Assembly: GCF_042610425.1 (NCBI RefSeq)
Contig: NZ_JBGJZM010000001.1
Coordinates: 868,001-932,000, forward strand
Origin: Ectobacillus sp042610425
Lineage (GTDB): Bacteria > Bacillota > Bacilli > Bacillales > Bacillaceae_G
DNA: 64,000 nt
Direction of reading: 5' to 3'
The notes under the pieces: generated by a model
Databases searched by the model: none
The model's input: only the letters and a program-made list of their open reading frames with translations
Told to the model about the DNA's origin: nothing
In this document: positions 17,210 through 25,118 of the stretch, piece by piece
How positions within the stretch are numbered: position 1 is the first letter of the stretch
Layout of the letters: each line of letters starts with the position of its first letter
Translations under genes and position numbers: made by a program

Positions 17210-17238
17210 TTGACTTGTATAAGAATAGAGTGTATGAT
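17210..17238 (+). promoter_or_regulatory. Possible promoter of the COG0523 GTPase gene
   Basis: TTGACT (17210-17215), 17-base spacer, TATGAT (17233-17238). It would give a leader of about 150 bases. No Zur-type palindrome is visible here. Confidence 0.45.
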
Positions 17239-17396
17239 TTTTTTACATTTTTATTATGCGAAATATCATGCGTGGATGGAAAAAGACTGTTAAAATTATG
17301 TACGACATATATTTGAAAAAAGATGCTACAATATTTTTCTTGTATAAATAAAATCGATGAGAAGTTGTTTATTTAGATTTAGGAGTGGAAAAGGTA

Positions 17397-18353
17397 ATGA
17401 AGCAAAAAAAAATCCCGGTTACGATACTTACTGGCTATTTAGGATCAGGTAAAACGACTTTAGTTAATCGTATTTTGGCCGAACAGCACGGGCAAAAAAT
17501 AGCTGTTATTGTTAATGAAATTGGGAGTATTGGAATCGACAATGAGCTTATTGTTCATGCAGATGAAGAAGTGGTGACATTAACCAATGGATGCCTTTGT
17601 TGTACCGTTCGCGAAGATTTACTTGTTGTCTTAAAGCAACTAGTAAAAAAACAAGATGTTGAGTTTGACAGTTTATTAATTGAAACGACAGGTCTAGCTA
17701 ACCCAGGTCCTATAATTCAAACATTCTTTCTTGACCCATTGATTCAACAAAGCTTTGAAATTAATGGCGTCGTAACGGTAGTAGACGCATTTCATATCGA
17801 ACAGCACTTTCAAAAGGGTATAGAAGCAAAGGAACAACTTGCTTTTGCAGACACTATATTAGTAAATAAGGTGGACATAGTAACAACTGATTATATTCAT
17901 AAGATAACATCACGCATTCGTAGTATGAATCCTACTGCTACAATTGTACATACAGCTAATTGTGAAGTAGATATACATTCACTGCTGCATATATCAACAT
18001 TTCAAATGAAAGAAAATTTGCATATCCATCATCATCATCATAATCATTTAGAAGAAATTGTTTCTTTTGTTTTGCGTGAGGAGAGACCTCTTGACTTTGC
18101 AAAGGTGAATGAATGGATGGCGGCGGTTGTAAGTGAACTCGGTGAATACTTATATCGTTATAAAGGAATATTAAATGTATACCAAGTGGAAAAACGCGTT
18201 GTGTTCCAAGGGGTTCATACATTATTTGCAGCTACTTATGATCGAAAGTGGCGGAATGATGAATCGCGTTTGAGTGAGATTGTCATAATTGGTAAGGGGC
18301 TCAATAAAGAATGGTTTGAAGACCATTTTCGTGAATGTGTAATTGAAAAGTAG
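17397..18353 (+). CDS. COG0523/CobW-family GTPase, probable zinc metallochaperone
   Basis: 318-residue G3E-family GTPase. P-loop GYLGSGKTT (~13-21), Walker B/EIGSIGIDNE, metal-binding CxCC in NGCLCCTVRED, ETTGLANP and the guanine-specificity NKVD. A His-rich stretch (HIHHHHHNH, ~204-212) suggests zinc storage or sensing. The C-terminal CobW_C domain includes YRYKGIL. Family members deliver Zn or other metals to client proteins under limitation (e.g. YciC, ZigA). ATG 17397 was preferred over GTG 17385, which overlaps the AGGAG. It converges on znuA, supporting a zinc role; cobalt or nitrile-hydratase roles are less likely here. Confidence 0.82.
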   Translation: MKQKKIPVTILTGYLGSGKTTLVNRILAEQHGQKIAVIVNEIGSIGIDNELIVHADEEVVTLTNGCLCCTVREDLLVVLKQLVKKQDVEFDSLLIETTGLANPGPIIQTFFLDPLIQQSFEINGVVTVVDAFHIEQHFQKGIEAKEQLAFADTILVNKVDIVTTDYIHKITSRIRSMNPTATIVHTANCEVDIHSLLHISTFQMKENLHIHHHHHNHLEEIVSFVLREERPLDFAKVNEWMAAVVSELGEYLYRYKGILNVYQVEKRVVFQGVHTLFAATYDRKWRNDESRLSEIVIIGKGLNKEWFEDHFRECVIEK

Positions 18354-18372
18354 AGAATGATTGCTAAGTAAA

Positions 18373-18417
18373 AAGGAGACAAAGAAATCCATATAAAATG
18401 GATTTCTTTGTCTCTTT
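18373..18417. terminator. Strong bidirectional terminator
   Basis: Perfect 17-bp stem GAGACAAAGAAATCCAT / ATGGATTTCTTTGTCTC, loop of 5, flanked by A-rich and T-rich sequence; shared by the convergent GTPase and znuA genes. Confidence 0.85.
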
Positions 18418-18422
18418 GACTC

Positions 18423-19376
18423 TTATTGCAAAACGGTCTTTAACGTATTAATATTTTCCTGCATAAGCTGCACATAGTCTTTGTTTGCTTTGGCATCAGT
18501 ATCTGAAATCGTAGCTAGGTGATTCATTCGTAGGATCGTTGTTCCGGTTTCTTTTTGCACGACATCAGCAACTTTTGGCGTTGCAAATGATTCAAATAAT
18601 ATATATTTCATATTATGGTCTTTTGCTGTTTTTGCAACTTCTGCGAGCTGCTTTTGAGAAGGTTCATCAGAGGAAGAAAGTCCAACAATAGGTATTTGTT
18701 TAATTCCATATTCATGCTCCCAATAACCGTATGCAGCATGTGAAACAAGAACTTCTTTTGTTTTTGCGTTGCTTACAACATCGCGAAATTGTGAATCTAA
18801 TTTCTCCAGTTTACTCTTTAAATCTTCGAAGTTCTTTTCGAATACATCTTTGTTTGCGGGTTGTGTATCTGAAAGTACATTTTTAATATTTTCTGCTTGA
18901 ATGATAGCATTTTTTGGATCTAGCCATATGTGAGGATCCATATCATGTGCATGTGTATTCTTTGCGTCTGCTTGATCTTCATCAGCGGGACCATTGTATT
19001 TTATAAGTGTTACCCCTTTTGATGTATCTACTAGTTTTACATTTTCTTTTTGCAGTGGTTGAATCATTTTATCAACAAAAGGTTCTAATTCTACTCCGTT
19101 ATAAATGAATACGTTCGCTTTTGCGACACTTACGATTTGTTTTTGTGTGGGTTCGAATGTATGTGCATCTGAACCAGCAGGATAAAGGGATTCTACATGA
19201 ACATGTGATCCACCTATTTTTTCAGTAAAATCCTTTAAGGGGAAAATCGTTGTATACACTTGTATCGTGTCTGTGGCAGATACTTTTTTATTTGTAGCGG
19301 TTGATCCGTTTGAACAGCCTGCAACTAAAAAAGAGAGTGCTAAAGAGGTAGTTAATAGAGCAGTTAACAACTTCAA
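18423..19376 (-). CDS. znuA: Zinc ABC transporter substrate-binding lipoprotein
   Basis: 317-residue cluster A-I binding protein. A lipoprotein signal with lipobox LVAGC (Cys ~21) anchors it outside the membrane. Ligand-region residues are the His in GSDAHTFEP, the His in DPHIWLDP preceded by a short His/Asp-rich loop (NTHAHDMDPH), the His in VSHAAYGYW, and an acidic C-terminal residue. This pattern fits Zn (AdcA/ZnuA) or Mn binding proteins, and the His loop and Zur box favour Zn. TTG is the start, with GGAAGGA upstream. The permease and ATPase genes are not adjacent, so it must partner with a transporter encoded elsewhere. Confidence 0.87.
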   Translation of the reverse strand: MKLLTALLTTSLALSFLVAGCSNGSTATNKKVSATDTIQVYTTIFPLKDFTEKIGGSHVHVESLYPAGSDAHTFEPTQKQIVSVAKANVFIYNGVELEPFVDKMIQPLQKENVKLVDTSKGVTLIKYNGPADEDQADAKNTHAHDMDPHIWLDPKNAIIQAENIKNVLSDTQPANKDVFEKNFEDLKSKLEKLDSQFRDVVSNAKTKEVLVSHAAYGYWEHEYGIKQIPIVGLSSSDEPSQKQLAEVAKTAKDHNMKYILFESFATPKVADVVQKETGTTILRMNHLATISDTDAKANKDYVQLMQENINTLKTVLQ

Positions 19377-19438
19377 AATAATCGTCCTTCCTATACATTT
19401 TAGTAGTAATCAAGTGTTTTTATCCAGTTGCCATTATA

Positions 19439-19453
19439 TCGTTATTATTACGA
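19439..19453. promoter_or_regulatory. Zur-type box between znuA and the YcgQ-like gene
   Basis: On the minus strand TCGTAATAATAACGA matches the Bacillus Zur core TCGTAATNATTACGA at 14 of 15 positions. It lies 63 bases upstream of znuA and about 200 bases upstream of the divergent YcgQ-like start. Confidence 0.7.
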
Positions 19454-19512
19454 CATATAAAAAATAAACATACGATATACATGGTACCAATAGAAGAAAG
19501 TAAAGCAAAATG

Positions 19513-19594
19513 ATTCCGATTTATAAAATTCTTACTTAGTATACAATGGAAGATGAAAAAACACAACAAATAGTAACAATTCCGATTTATAAAA
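19513..19594. repeat. 16-bp direct repeat pair
   Basis: ATTCCGATTTATAAAA occurs at 19513-19528 and again at 19579-19594 in the leader of the YcgQ-like gene, 66 bases apart. Either a duplicated regulatory segment or a small tandem duplication. Confidence 0.6.
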
Positions 19595-19650
19595 CTGTAC
19601 TATGTTTGATGGACAAGCATACATTAATAACAGTGATGGGAGGGTATGGA

Positions 19651-20673
19651 ATGGTTAAACGAGGAAATTATTTTGGTCTGTTATTTGTTTTATTGATTAT
19701 TATGGTATTTTCCATGACCGAGTATGCAGCCACTCACTCAAATATGAATAGCGTGTTATCTTCTTTTGTTCCAGCGTTATATCTTATCTTTCTTGTTTAT
19801 ATTCCACTCCTACTTATTTTATTATCGTGTTATTTAATAGCCTATACTAGAAAACAAGTAACGAACCGAAGTAACTCTCTATTAGATAAAATATATGGCT
19901 ATCAAAGATTTTATGTTTATATGAGTGGAATCGCACTTATTGGTACGGGGTTGTTTCTATTTGAATTTATTGGAAACAAAAAGGAAACTGCTCCTTATAT
20001 TGCATACGTTCTTCTATCCTTTTGCATTCTTGTAGGTAGCCTATCTATAATAATTAGTGCGGAAAACAAAGGGTATTTTCATAAAATTAATCGTTTTATC
20101 CATTTTCTTTATGTTTTAGCTTCTATTCTAATCCTTACACTGTATACGATGTATTCTACTCCGTTTTCAGTTCATCCCATGTCTAATGAAGTGAAAGAAA
20201 ACGATTCTTTGCAATTTTTACAGGATGCTGAAGAAAATCCACAATTAATCAAAGAACGTCCAAAGGATTTTGAGAAACAGGTAGAGAAAAAACTATTAAT
20301 GGAAAAGGAAATACAGGTAGATAATCAAAATTATGTATCTATTATGAATGTGATTGCACATGATGTAGAAGCATTTGTTGGTAAGAGTATTACCTTTGCT
20401 GGATTTGTACATCGGGAAGATGGGCTGAATGAAAAGCAAATTGGCATCGTTCGATATTCCATTTTGTGCTGCGGGGAAGATGAGACGACACTTGGCTTGA
20501 TAGCGTCAGGAGCGAACTTTTCTTCATTGCAGGAAGGGGATTGGATACGGGTATCAGGACGTATAGAAAGCACGATTGTTTCTCGTGTTTTGCTTCCATC
20601 TGTTGTGGTGGAAAAAATGGGGAAAATAGAGACACCGTCATCACCATACGTGTATGAGACATTTTCAAAGTGA
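19651..20673 (+). CDS. YcgQ-like (TIGR03943/DUF1980) membrane protein
   Basis: 340-residue protein with about four N-terminal transmembrane helices and a soluble C-terminal domain with the DUF1980 pattern: GKSITFAGFVHRED, then VRYSILCCGEDETTLGLIASG with the conserved CC, and GDWIRVSGRI. Proteins of this type usually accompany a YcgR-type permease and have been linked to zinc supply; none is adjacent here. ATG 19651 is chosen because GGGAGGG is 6 bases upstream; the longer frame from 19546 lacks a site. Divergent from znuA across a Zur-type box, which supports a zinc connection. The N-terminal part looks longer than in classic YcgQ. Confidence 0.65.
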   Translation: MVKRGNYFGLLFVLLIIMVFSMTEYAATHSNMNSVLSSFVPALYLIFLVYIPLLLILLSCYLIAYTRKQVTNRSNSLLDKIYGYQRFYVYMSGIALIGTGLFLFEFIGNKKETAPYIAYVLLSFCILVGSLSIIISAENKGYFHKINRFIHFLYVLASILILTLYTMYSTPFSVHPMSNEVKENDSLQFLQDAEENPQLIKERPKDFEKQVEKKLLMEKEIQVDNQNYVSIMNVIAHDVEAFVGKSITFAGFVHREDGLNEKQIGIVRYSILCCGEDETTLGLIASGANFSSLQEGDWIRVSGRIESTIVSRVLLPSVVVEKMGKIETPSSPYVYETFSK

Positions 20674-20723
20674 GTAAGTAAGCGTGCACTTATTTTCGAT
20701 TGATCAAGACAATTAGTTGCGAG

Positions 20724-20740
20724 GAATACCTGCAGTATTC
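20724..20740. repeat. Short perfect hairpin
   Basis: GAATAC-N5-GTATTC between the YcgQ-like gene and the HD hydrolase; no T tract, so not a clear terminator. Confidence 0.4.
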
Positions 20741-20846
20741 TTGATAGCTGCAATAAGAGATGAAATTGGGATTTCTGTTTACGAATGAAATCAAATTTTT
20801 AACATGTAAAAAGTAGTATATTATATTCGAAAGTATGTGATAACAG

Positions 20847-21404
20847 TTGAATATGCAACTCGTTCATCGTTTTAACAAAGCGGTAGAAATTGCTACCCTT
20901 TACCATCAGTTACAACTGCGTAAAGGAAGTAAGGTTCCTTATATAACGCATCCGTATACTGTGGCGTTATTGTTGCTTCAAGTAGGTTGTTCTGAAGATG
21001 TTGTAATAGCAGGACTTCTTCATGATACGGTAGAAGATACTTCTCTCACTTTAGCAGATATTATTCAAGAGTTTGGTTCCCTTGTAGGCAAGCTTGTTGA
21101 AGAATGTTCGGAGCAGGATAAATCAAAATCATGGGAAGAAAGGAAACTACATACAATTGAAAAAATAGAGAGTGTTTCATTAGAAGCTTGTATGATTATT
21201 TGTGTAGACAAACTTCATAATATACGATCAACATCTGCAGAGATAAAAGAGGTAGGAGAAATGGTTTGGGGTCGCTTTAATCGTGGGAAAGAGCAACAAA
21301 AATGGTATTATCAAAATATGGTTGTTTCCTTGGAAAAACGAATTCCCAACTTTCCTTACTTTCCTTTGTTCAAGCAGGAAGTGAAGGAAGTCTTTTCTAA
21401 ATAA
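20847..21404 (+). CDS. HD-domain (Mesh1/SpoT-like) hydrolase
   Basis: 185-residue single-domain HD protein with the ppGpp-hydrolase arrangement: His35 in ITHPYTVA, His59-Asp60 in GLLHDTVEDT with Glu63-Asp64, and Asp121 in CVDKLHNIRS. No synthetase, TGS or ACT domain follows, so it looks like a small alarmone hydrolase (Mesh1-type) rather than a Rel protein. It may cleave (p)ppGpp, NADPH or another pyrophosphate; only the fold and metal site are visible. TTG 20847 or ATG 20853 are both possible, neither with a strong Shine-Dalgarno. Confidence 0.75.
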   Translation: MNMQLVHRFNKAVEIATLYHQLQLRKGSKVPYITHPYTVALLLLQVGCSEDVVIAGLLHDTVEDTSLTLADIIQEFGSLVGKLVEECSEQDKSKSWEERKLHTIEKIESVSLEACMIICVDKLHNIRSTSAEIKEVGEMVWGRFNRGKEQQKWYYQNMVVSLEKRIPNFPYFPLFKQEVKEVFSK

Positions 21405-21430
21405 GATGGGTTGTAACGAGGTTTATATGT

Positions 21431-21468
21431 AGGAAGAGGCAAGATATACTATATTTTGCCTCTTTCCT
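21431..21468. terminator. Bidirectional terminator
   Basis: AGGAAGAGGCAA / TTGCCTCTTTCCT stem shared by the HD hydrolase gene and namA. Confidence 0.75.
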
Positions 21469-21481
21469 ATTCACTAGGTTT

Positions 21482-22513
21482 TTACTGTTTACGTACGCCG
21501 GGAGCACGTTCGTATTGTTTTGGCTCAGAAAGCTCGAAACCAAGTTCATTTGCGGCAGTGCGGGCAAAGTAAGGATTTCGAAGTAACTCGCGGCCGATAA
21601 AGATGAGATCAGCTTGTTGGTCAGCTAAAATCTTTTCGGCTTGTGTTCCACTCGTAATAAGGCCGACTGCTCCTGTTGCAATGGCCGCTCCTCGTTTTAT
21701 TGCTTCTGCATATGGAACTTGGTAGCCAGGGAATACATCAATATGTGCCGGTACCACAGCACCTGAGCTACAGTCAATTACATCTACACCCTGCTCCTTC
21801 ATCATTTGTGCATATATTACGTAATCCTCAATATGTAACCCATCCGGATGATAATCATTTGCTGAAATTCGAACAAACAGAGGATCTTCCCATACTTCTT
21901 TCACAGCGCTGATGATTTCACGCAAAAATCGATAACGATTTTCAGCAGAGCCTCCGTAGGCATCTGTCCGTTTGTTGGAAAGAGGAGATAAAAATTCGTT
22001 AATTAAATAGCCATGTGCTGCATGTAATTCAATAATATCAAATCCGGCTTTTTTTGAGCGAATGGCTCCTTCACGAAAGGCTAGTACCATTTTTTCAATG
22101 GATAGTAAAGTCATTTCAACCGGTGTTTTCATTTGGTTGTTAAAAGGAATCGCAGAAGGGGCAATGGACGGCGTGTCAAGAATTGCTTTTCTACCTGCAT
22201 GTGCTAGTTGAATGGCTACTTTTGTACCATATTCATGGATAAGAGAAGTTAGTTTGTGTAACCCATCAATATGCTCATCACTCCAAATGCCTAAATCTGC
22301 ATTTGAAATGCGTCCCTCTTCGGAAATAGCAGTTGCCTCAGTCACTATAAGTCCAACTTGGCCAGCAGCACGCGAAGCGTAGTGCACTTGATGAAAAGAA
22401 GTGACAGTACCATCTTGCTTCTTTGAGGAATACATACACATAGGTGACATAACGATCCGATTCTTTAGTGTTACTTCTTTAATTGAATAGGGTGAAAAGA
22501 GAAGAGAAGTCAT
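21482..22513 (-). CDS. namA: NADPH dehydrogenase NamA (Old Yellow Enzyme)
   Basis: 343-residue FMN-containing TIM-barrel ene-reductase, YqjM class, reducing alpha,beta-unsaturated carbonyls with NADPH. Class features are Cys and Tyr in MSPMCMYSS, the substrate-binding HAAHGYL, LSPLSNKRTDAYGGS and the FMN-phosphate region IGRELLRNP. ATG 22513 has AAGGAGG 6 bases upstream; an in-frame ATG at 22531 precedes the site and is rejected. Monocistronic. Length agrees with YqjM (about 338). Confidence 0.92.
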   Translation of the reverse strand: MTSLLFSPYSIKEVTLKNRIVMSPMCMYSSKKQDGTVTSFHQVHYASRAAGQVGLIVTEATAISEEGRISNADLGIWSDEHIDGLHKLTSLIHEYGTKVAIQLAHAGRKAILDTPSIAPSAIPFNNQMKTPVEMTLLSIEKMVLAFREGAIRSKKAGFDIIELHAAHGYLINEFLSPLSNKRTDAYGGSAENRYRFLREIISAVKEVWEDPLFVRISANDYHPDGLHIEDYVIYAQMMKEQGVDVIDCSSGAVVPAHIDVFPGYQVPYAEAIKRGAAIATGAVGLITSGTQAEKILADQQADLIFIGRELLRNPYFARTAANELGFELSEPKQYERAPGVRKQ

Positions 22514-22622
22514 ATAATACCTCCTTGACATAATATACCTTATTCTACCACTATCCCTTATATTCGTTCCATTTTTAAGATTTGTGAATGTTATAATGAA
22601 AGCAACGAAATACTAAGGAGAG

Positions 22623-23087
22623 ATGTACGTGTTTCAAACCTATTATAAAAGTGAAATTGGTTGGATTGAAATAAAGGGTAATGAAGATGCTATTATTTCT
22701 GTATTATTTGTCGATGCGCCGAACAAAGAAGAGATAAATCCGGTTCTGGAAAGTTGCAAACAACAAGTACAGGAATACTTTGAAGGGACAAGAAGAACGT
22801 TTACAGTCCCACTTTCTGCAAAGGGAACTGAATTTCAAACGGGCGTGTGGGATGCATTAAAGACGATTCCTTATGGGGAGACAGCTTCTTATTCTGACAT
22901 TGCTACAAAAATTGGAAACCCAAAAGCTGTGCGAGCTATTGGAAATGCAAACAGCAAAAACCCCATTTCCATTCTCGTCCCATGTCATCGGATTATCGGA
23001 AAGAACAGGGCGTTAGTAGGGTATGCTGGTGGTCTATGGCGTAAAAAGTGGCTACTTACACACGAACAAAAAAAACAGGGAAACTAA
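22623..23087 (+). CDS. ogt: Methylated-DNA--protein-cysteine methyltransferase
   Basis: 154-residue suicide DNA-repair protein removing O6-alkyl groups from guanine. The helix-turn-helix and active site are complete: GTEFQTGVWDALKTIPYGETASYSDIA, NANSKNPISILVPCHRIIG with the acceptor Cys in PCHR, and GYAGGLWRKKWLL. Start may be ATG 22623 or, better spaced from AAGGAG, GTG 22629. Monocistronic with its own terminator. Confidence 0.92.
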   Translation: MYVFQTYYKSEIGWIEIKGNEDAIISVLFVDAPNKEEINPVLESCKQQVQEYFEGTRRTFTVPLSAKGTEFQTGVWDALKTIPYGETASYSDIATKIGNPKAVRAIGNANSKNPISILVPCHRIIGKNRALVGYAGGLWRKKWLLTHEQKKQGN

Positions 23088-23107
23088 TTCTCCTGTTTTT
23101 TTTTTGT
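23073..23107 (+). terminator. Terminator after ogt
   Basis: AACAGG / CCTGTT stem spanning the ogt stop, followed by ten T. Confidence 0.7.
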
Positions 23108-23365
23108 TATAGCAATACAATAATATAATGGGAATTAATGCTATAAACTAATTTGTAAACATATCCAATGTCATTATGTAGTTATACTTGAAGGCTTATA
23201 ATTCTTAATATTTCCTTAATATTTTATTTAAAAAGTATTTAAAATTATATGAATATTATGTATAATACAATATGTGCAAGAAAAAATGTTTGTACATACG
23301 TGCATACCTAGTACATATACATATCTGCCGGTGTATAAATATGATTATAATTTGGAGGGAGTCTA

Positions 23366-25018
23366 TTGACCATGAAAAAAAAGATAACATTGGTCACAGC
23401 AGCTGTTTTATCTACAAGCTTATTTTTAGCAGCATGCGGAAGTAGTGACAAAAGTACAAATAGTGGAGGTAAAGAAGAGCTAGCGGACAAGCAAGTTCTT
23501 AATATTACTGACACTGCGGAAATTCCATCTATGGACACTTCGAAGTCTACCGACAACGTTTCTTTTAAAGTGTTTGTAAATGCAATGGAAGGTTTATACC
23601 GTCTTGACAAAGACAACAAACCGACACCTGGTATGGCAAGTAGCGTTGATATTAGTTCAGATAAGAAGACTTACACATTCCATCTTCGTGATGCAAAATG
23701 GTCGAATGGCGAAGCAGTTACTGCCCAAGACTTTGTATATGCTTGGAGACGTGCGGTTGATCCAAATACGGCATCTGAATATGCATTTATTCTATTTGAT
23801 GTGAAAAATGCCGCAAAGATTAACAATAAGCAACTACCACTTGATCAACTTGGTGTAACAGCAAAAGATGACAAAACATTAGTTGTTGAGCTTGATAATC
23901 CGGTTCCGTATTTCTTAGAGTTAACAACGTTCCCTACTTACTTCCCTCTAAATGAGAAGTTTGTAAAAGCGCAAGGTGATAAATATGCATTAGAAGCAAG
24001 CAATACATTATATAATGGTCCATTTACGATGACGGATTGGAAGCATGAACAAAGCTGGACATTAAAGAAAAATCCAAATTATTGGGATAAGGATAATGTG
24101 AAGCTAGATGAAATTGATACTAGTGTTGTAAAAGATACTTCTGCTGCAGTAAACTTATATGAAACTGGAGCTATAGACCGTGTATTATTAACATCTGACT
24201 TTGTAGATAAATACAGAGGTAAGGCTGACTATAAAACACTTTTAGATACGCGTCTTTACTTTATGCGATTTAACGAAAAAGACCCTATCTTCAAAAACCA
24301 AAAGGTTCGTAAAGCAATCGATTTAGCTTATGACAAAAAGGGAATTGCAAATGTTATCTTGAATAATGGTTCAGCACCAGCTTACTACTTAGTACCGAAG
24401 AACTTTGTAAAAGGTCCAGATGGTAAGGATTTCCGTGATGGCAATGGAAACTTTAACGATAGTAAAGATAATGCAACGCAAGCAACTCAGCTTTGGAATG
24501 AAGCGAAAAAAGAACTAGGTAAAGATACTATAACAGTAAACATGTTAAATTATGATGATGACTCAAATAAAAAAGTGGGAGAATATGTTAAAGCTCAATT
24601 AGAAAAGAATCTCCCTGGATTAACAGTAAATATTAATCAACAACCATTCAAACAAAAACTAGATCTTGAGAAAAAACTAGACTATCAATTCTCATTCTCT
24701 GGTTGGGGTCCTGACTATCCAGACCCAATGACATTTATTGATATGTTTACGACAAGTAGTCCATTTAATGAAATGTCTTATTCAAATCCAAAGTTTGATG
24801 ACCTTGTAGCGAAAGCTAAAGGCCCGTTATTGACAGACGTTTCAGCTCGTTGGAAAACATTGCAGGATGCAGAAAAAGTTCTATTTGATGATGCTGCTAT
24901 TTCACCAATTTACCAACGTAGCTTTGCATACCTTGAAAAACCATATGTTAAAAATGTAATCCAACATAACTTTGGCGGAGATTACTCTTACAAATGGGCT
25001 TATATTACGAAAAAATAA
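23366..25018 (+). CDS. oppA: Oligopeptide ABC transporter substrate-binding lipoprotein
   Basis: 550-residue cluster C binding protein with lipoprotein signal (lipobox FLAAC, Cys ~27). OppA/DppE-type features include DSKTYTFHLRDAKWSNGEAVTAQDFVYAWRR-like entry (visible KWSNGEAVTAQDFVYAW), YNGPF, NPNYWD, and GWGPDYPDP. It captures peptides outside the membrane for an Opp permease. GGAGGGAG lies 6 bases before TTG 23366 and 12 before ATG 23372; either could start. No permease or ATPase genes adjoin it, so it is one of the orphan OppA paralogues frequent in this group. Upstream 280 bases are AT-rich without a recognisable riboswitch. Confidence 0.9.
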   Translation: MTMKKKITLVTAAVLSTSLFLAACGSSDKSTNSGGKEELADKQVLNITDTAEIPSMDTSKSTDNVSFKVFVNAMEGLYRLDKDNKPTPGMASSVDISSDKKTYTFHLRDAKWSNGEAVTAQDFVYAWRRAVDPNTASEYAFILFDVKNAAKINNKQLPLDQLGVTAKDDKTLVVELDNPVPYFLELTTFPTYFPLNEKFVKAQGDKYALEASNTLYNGPFTMTDWKHEQSWTLKKNPNYWDKDNVKLDEIDTSVVKDTSAAVNLYETGAIDRVLLTSDFVDKYRGKADYKTLLDTRLYFMRFNEKDPIFKNQKVRKAIDLAYDKKGIANVILNNGSAPAYYLVPKNFVKGPDGKDFRDGNGNFNDSKDNATQATQLWNEAKKELGKDTITVNMLNYDDDSNKKVGEYVKAQLEKNLPGLTVNINQQPFKQKLDLEKKLDYQFSFSGWGPDYPDPMTFIDMFTTSSPFNEMSYSNPKFDDLVAKAKGPLLTDVSARWKTLQDAEKVLFDDAAISPIYQRSFAYLEKPYVKNVIQHNFGGDYSYKWAYITKK

Positions 25019-25052
25019 GAAATAGTAATATCAAATACTGATTAATAAAGGG

Positions 25053-25084
25053 GTGCACATCTATTAGGATGTGCACTTTTTTAA
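25053..25084 (+). terminator. Terminator after oppA
   Basis: GTGCACATC / GATGTGCAC perfect stem followed by six T. Confidence 0.85.
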
Positions 25085-25118
25085 TGTATTAACTTGTCAT
25101 GCTCATTCATCTATACCT

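Noticed and set aside
19546..19650. N-terminal extension of the YcgQ-like protein
   Set aside because: No ribosome binding site at 19546; the stretch includes the 16-bp direct repeat and precedes a good GGGAGGG at 19638.
20693..20760. Possible bcr-type repeat element near the GAATAC/GTATTC hairpin
   Set aside because: Only a 6-bp stem is clear; no second copy of the segment was noticed in the window and ends do not match an element I can name.
23108..23365. Possible riboswitch or T-box in the long oppA leader
   Set aside because: No T-box sequence, SAM-type or other conserved core was found; only AT-rich sequence with TATAAT-like strings.
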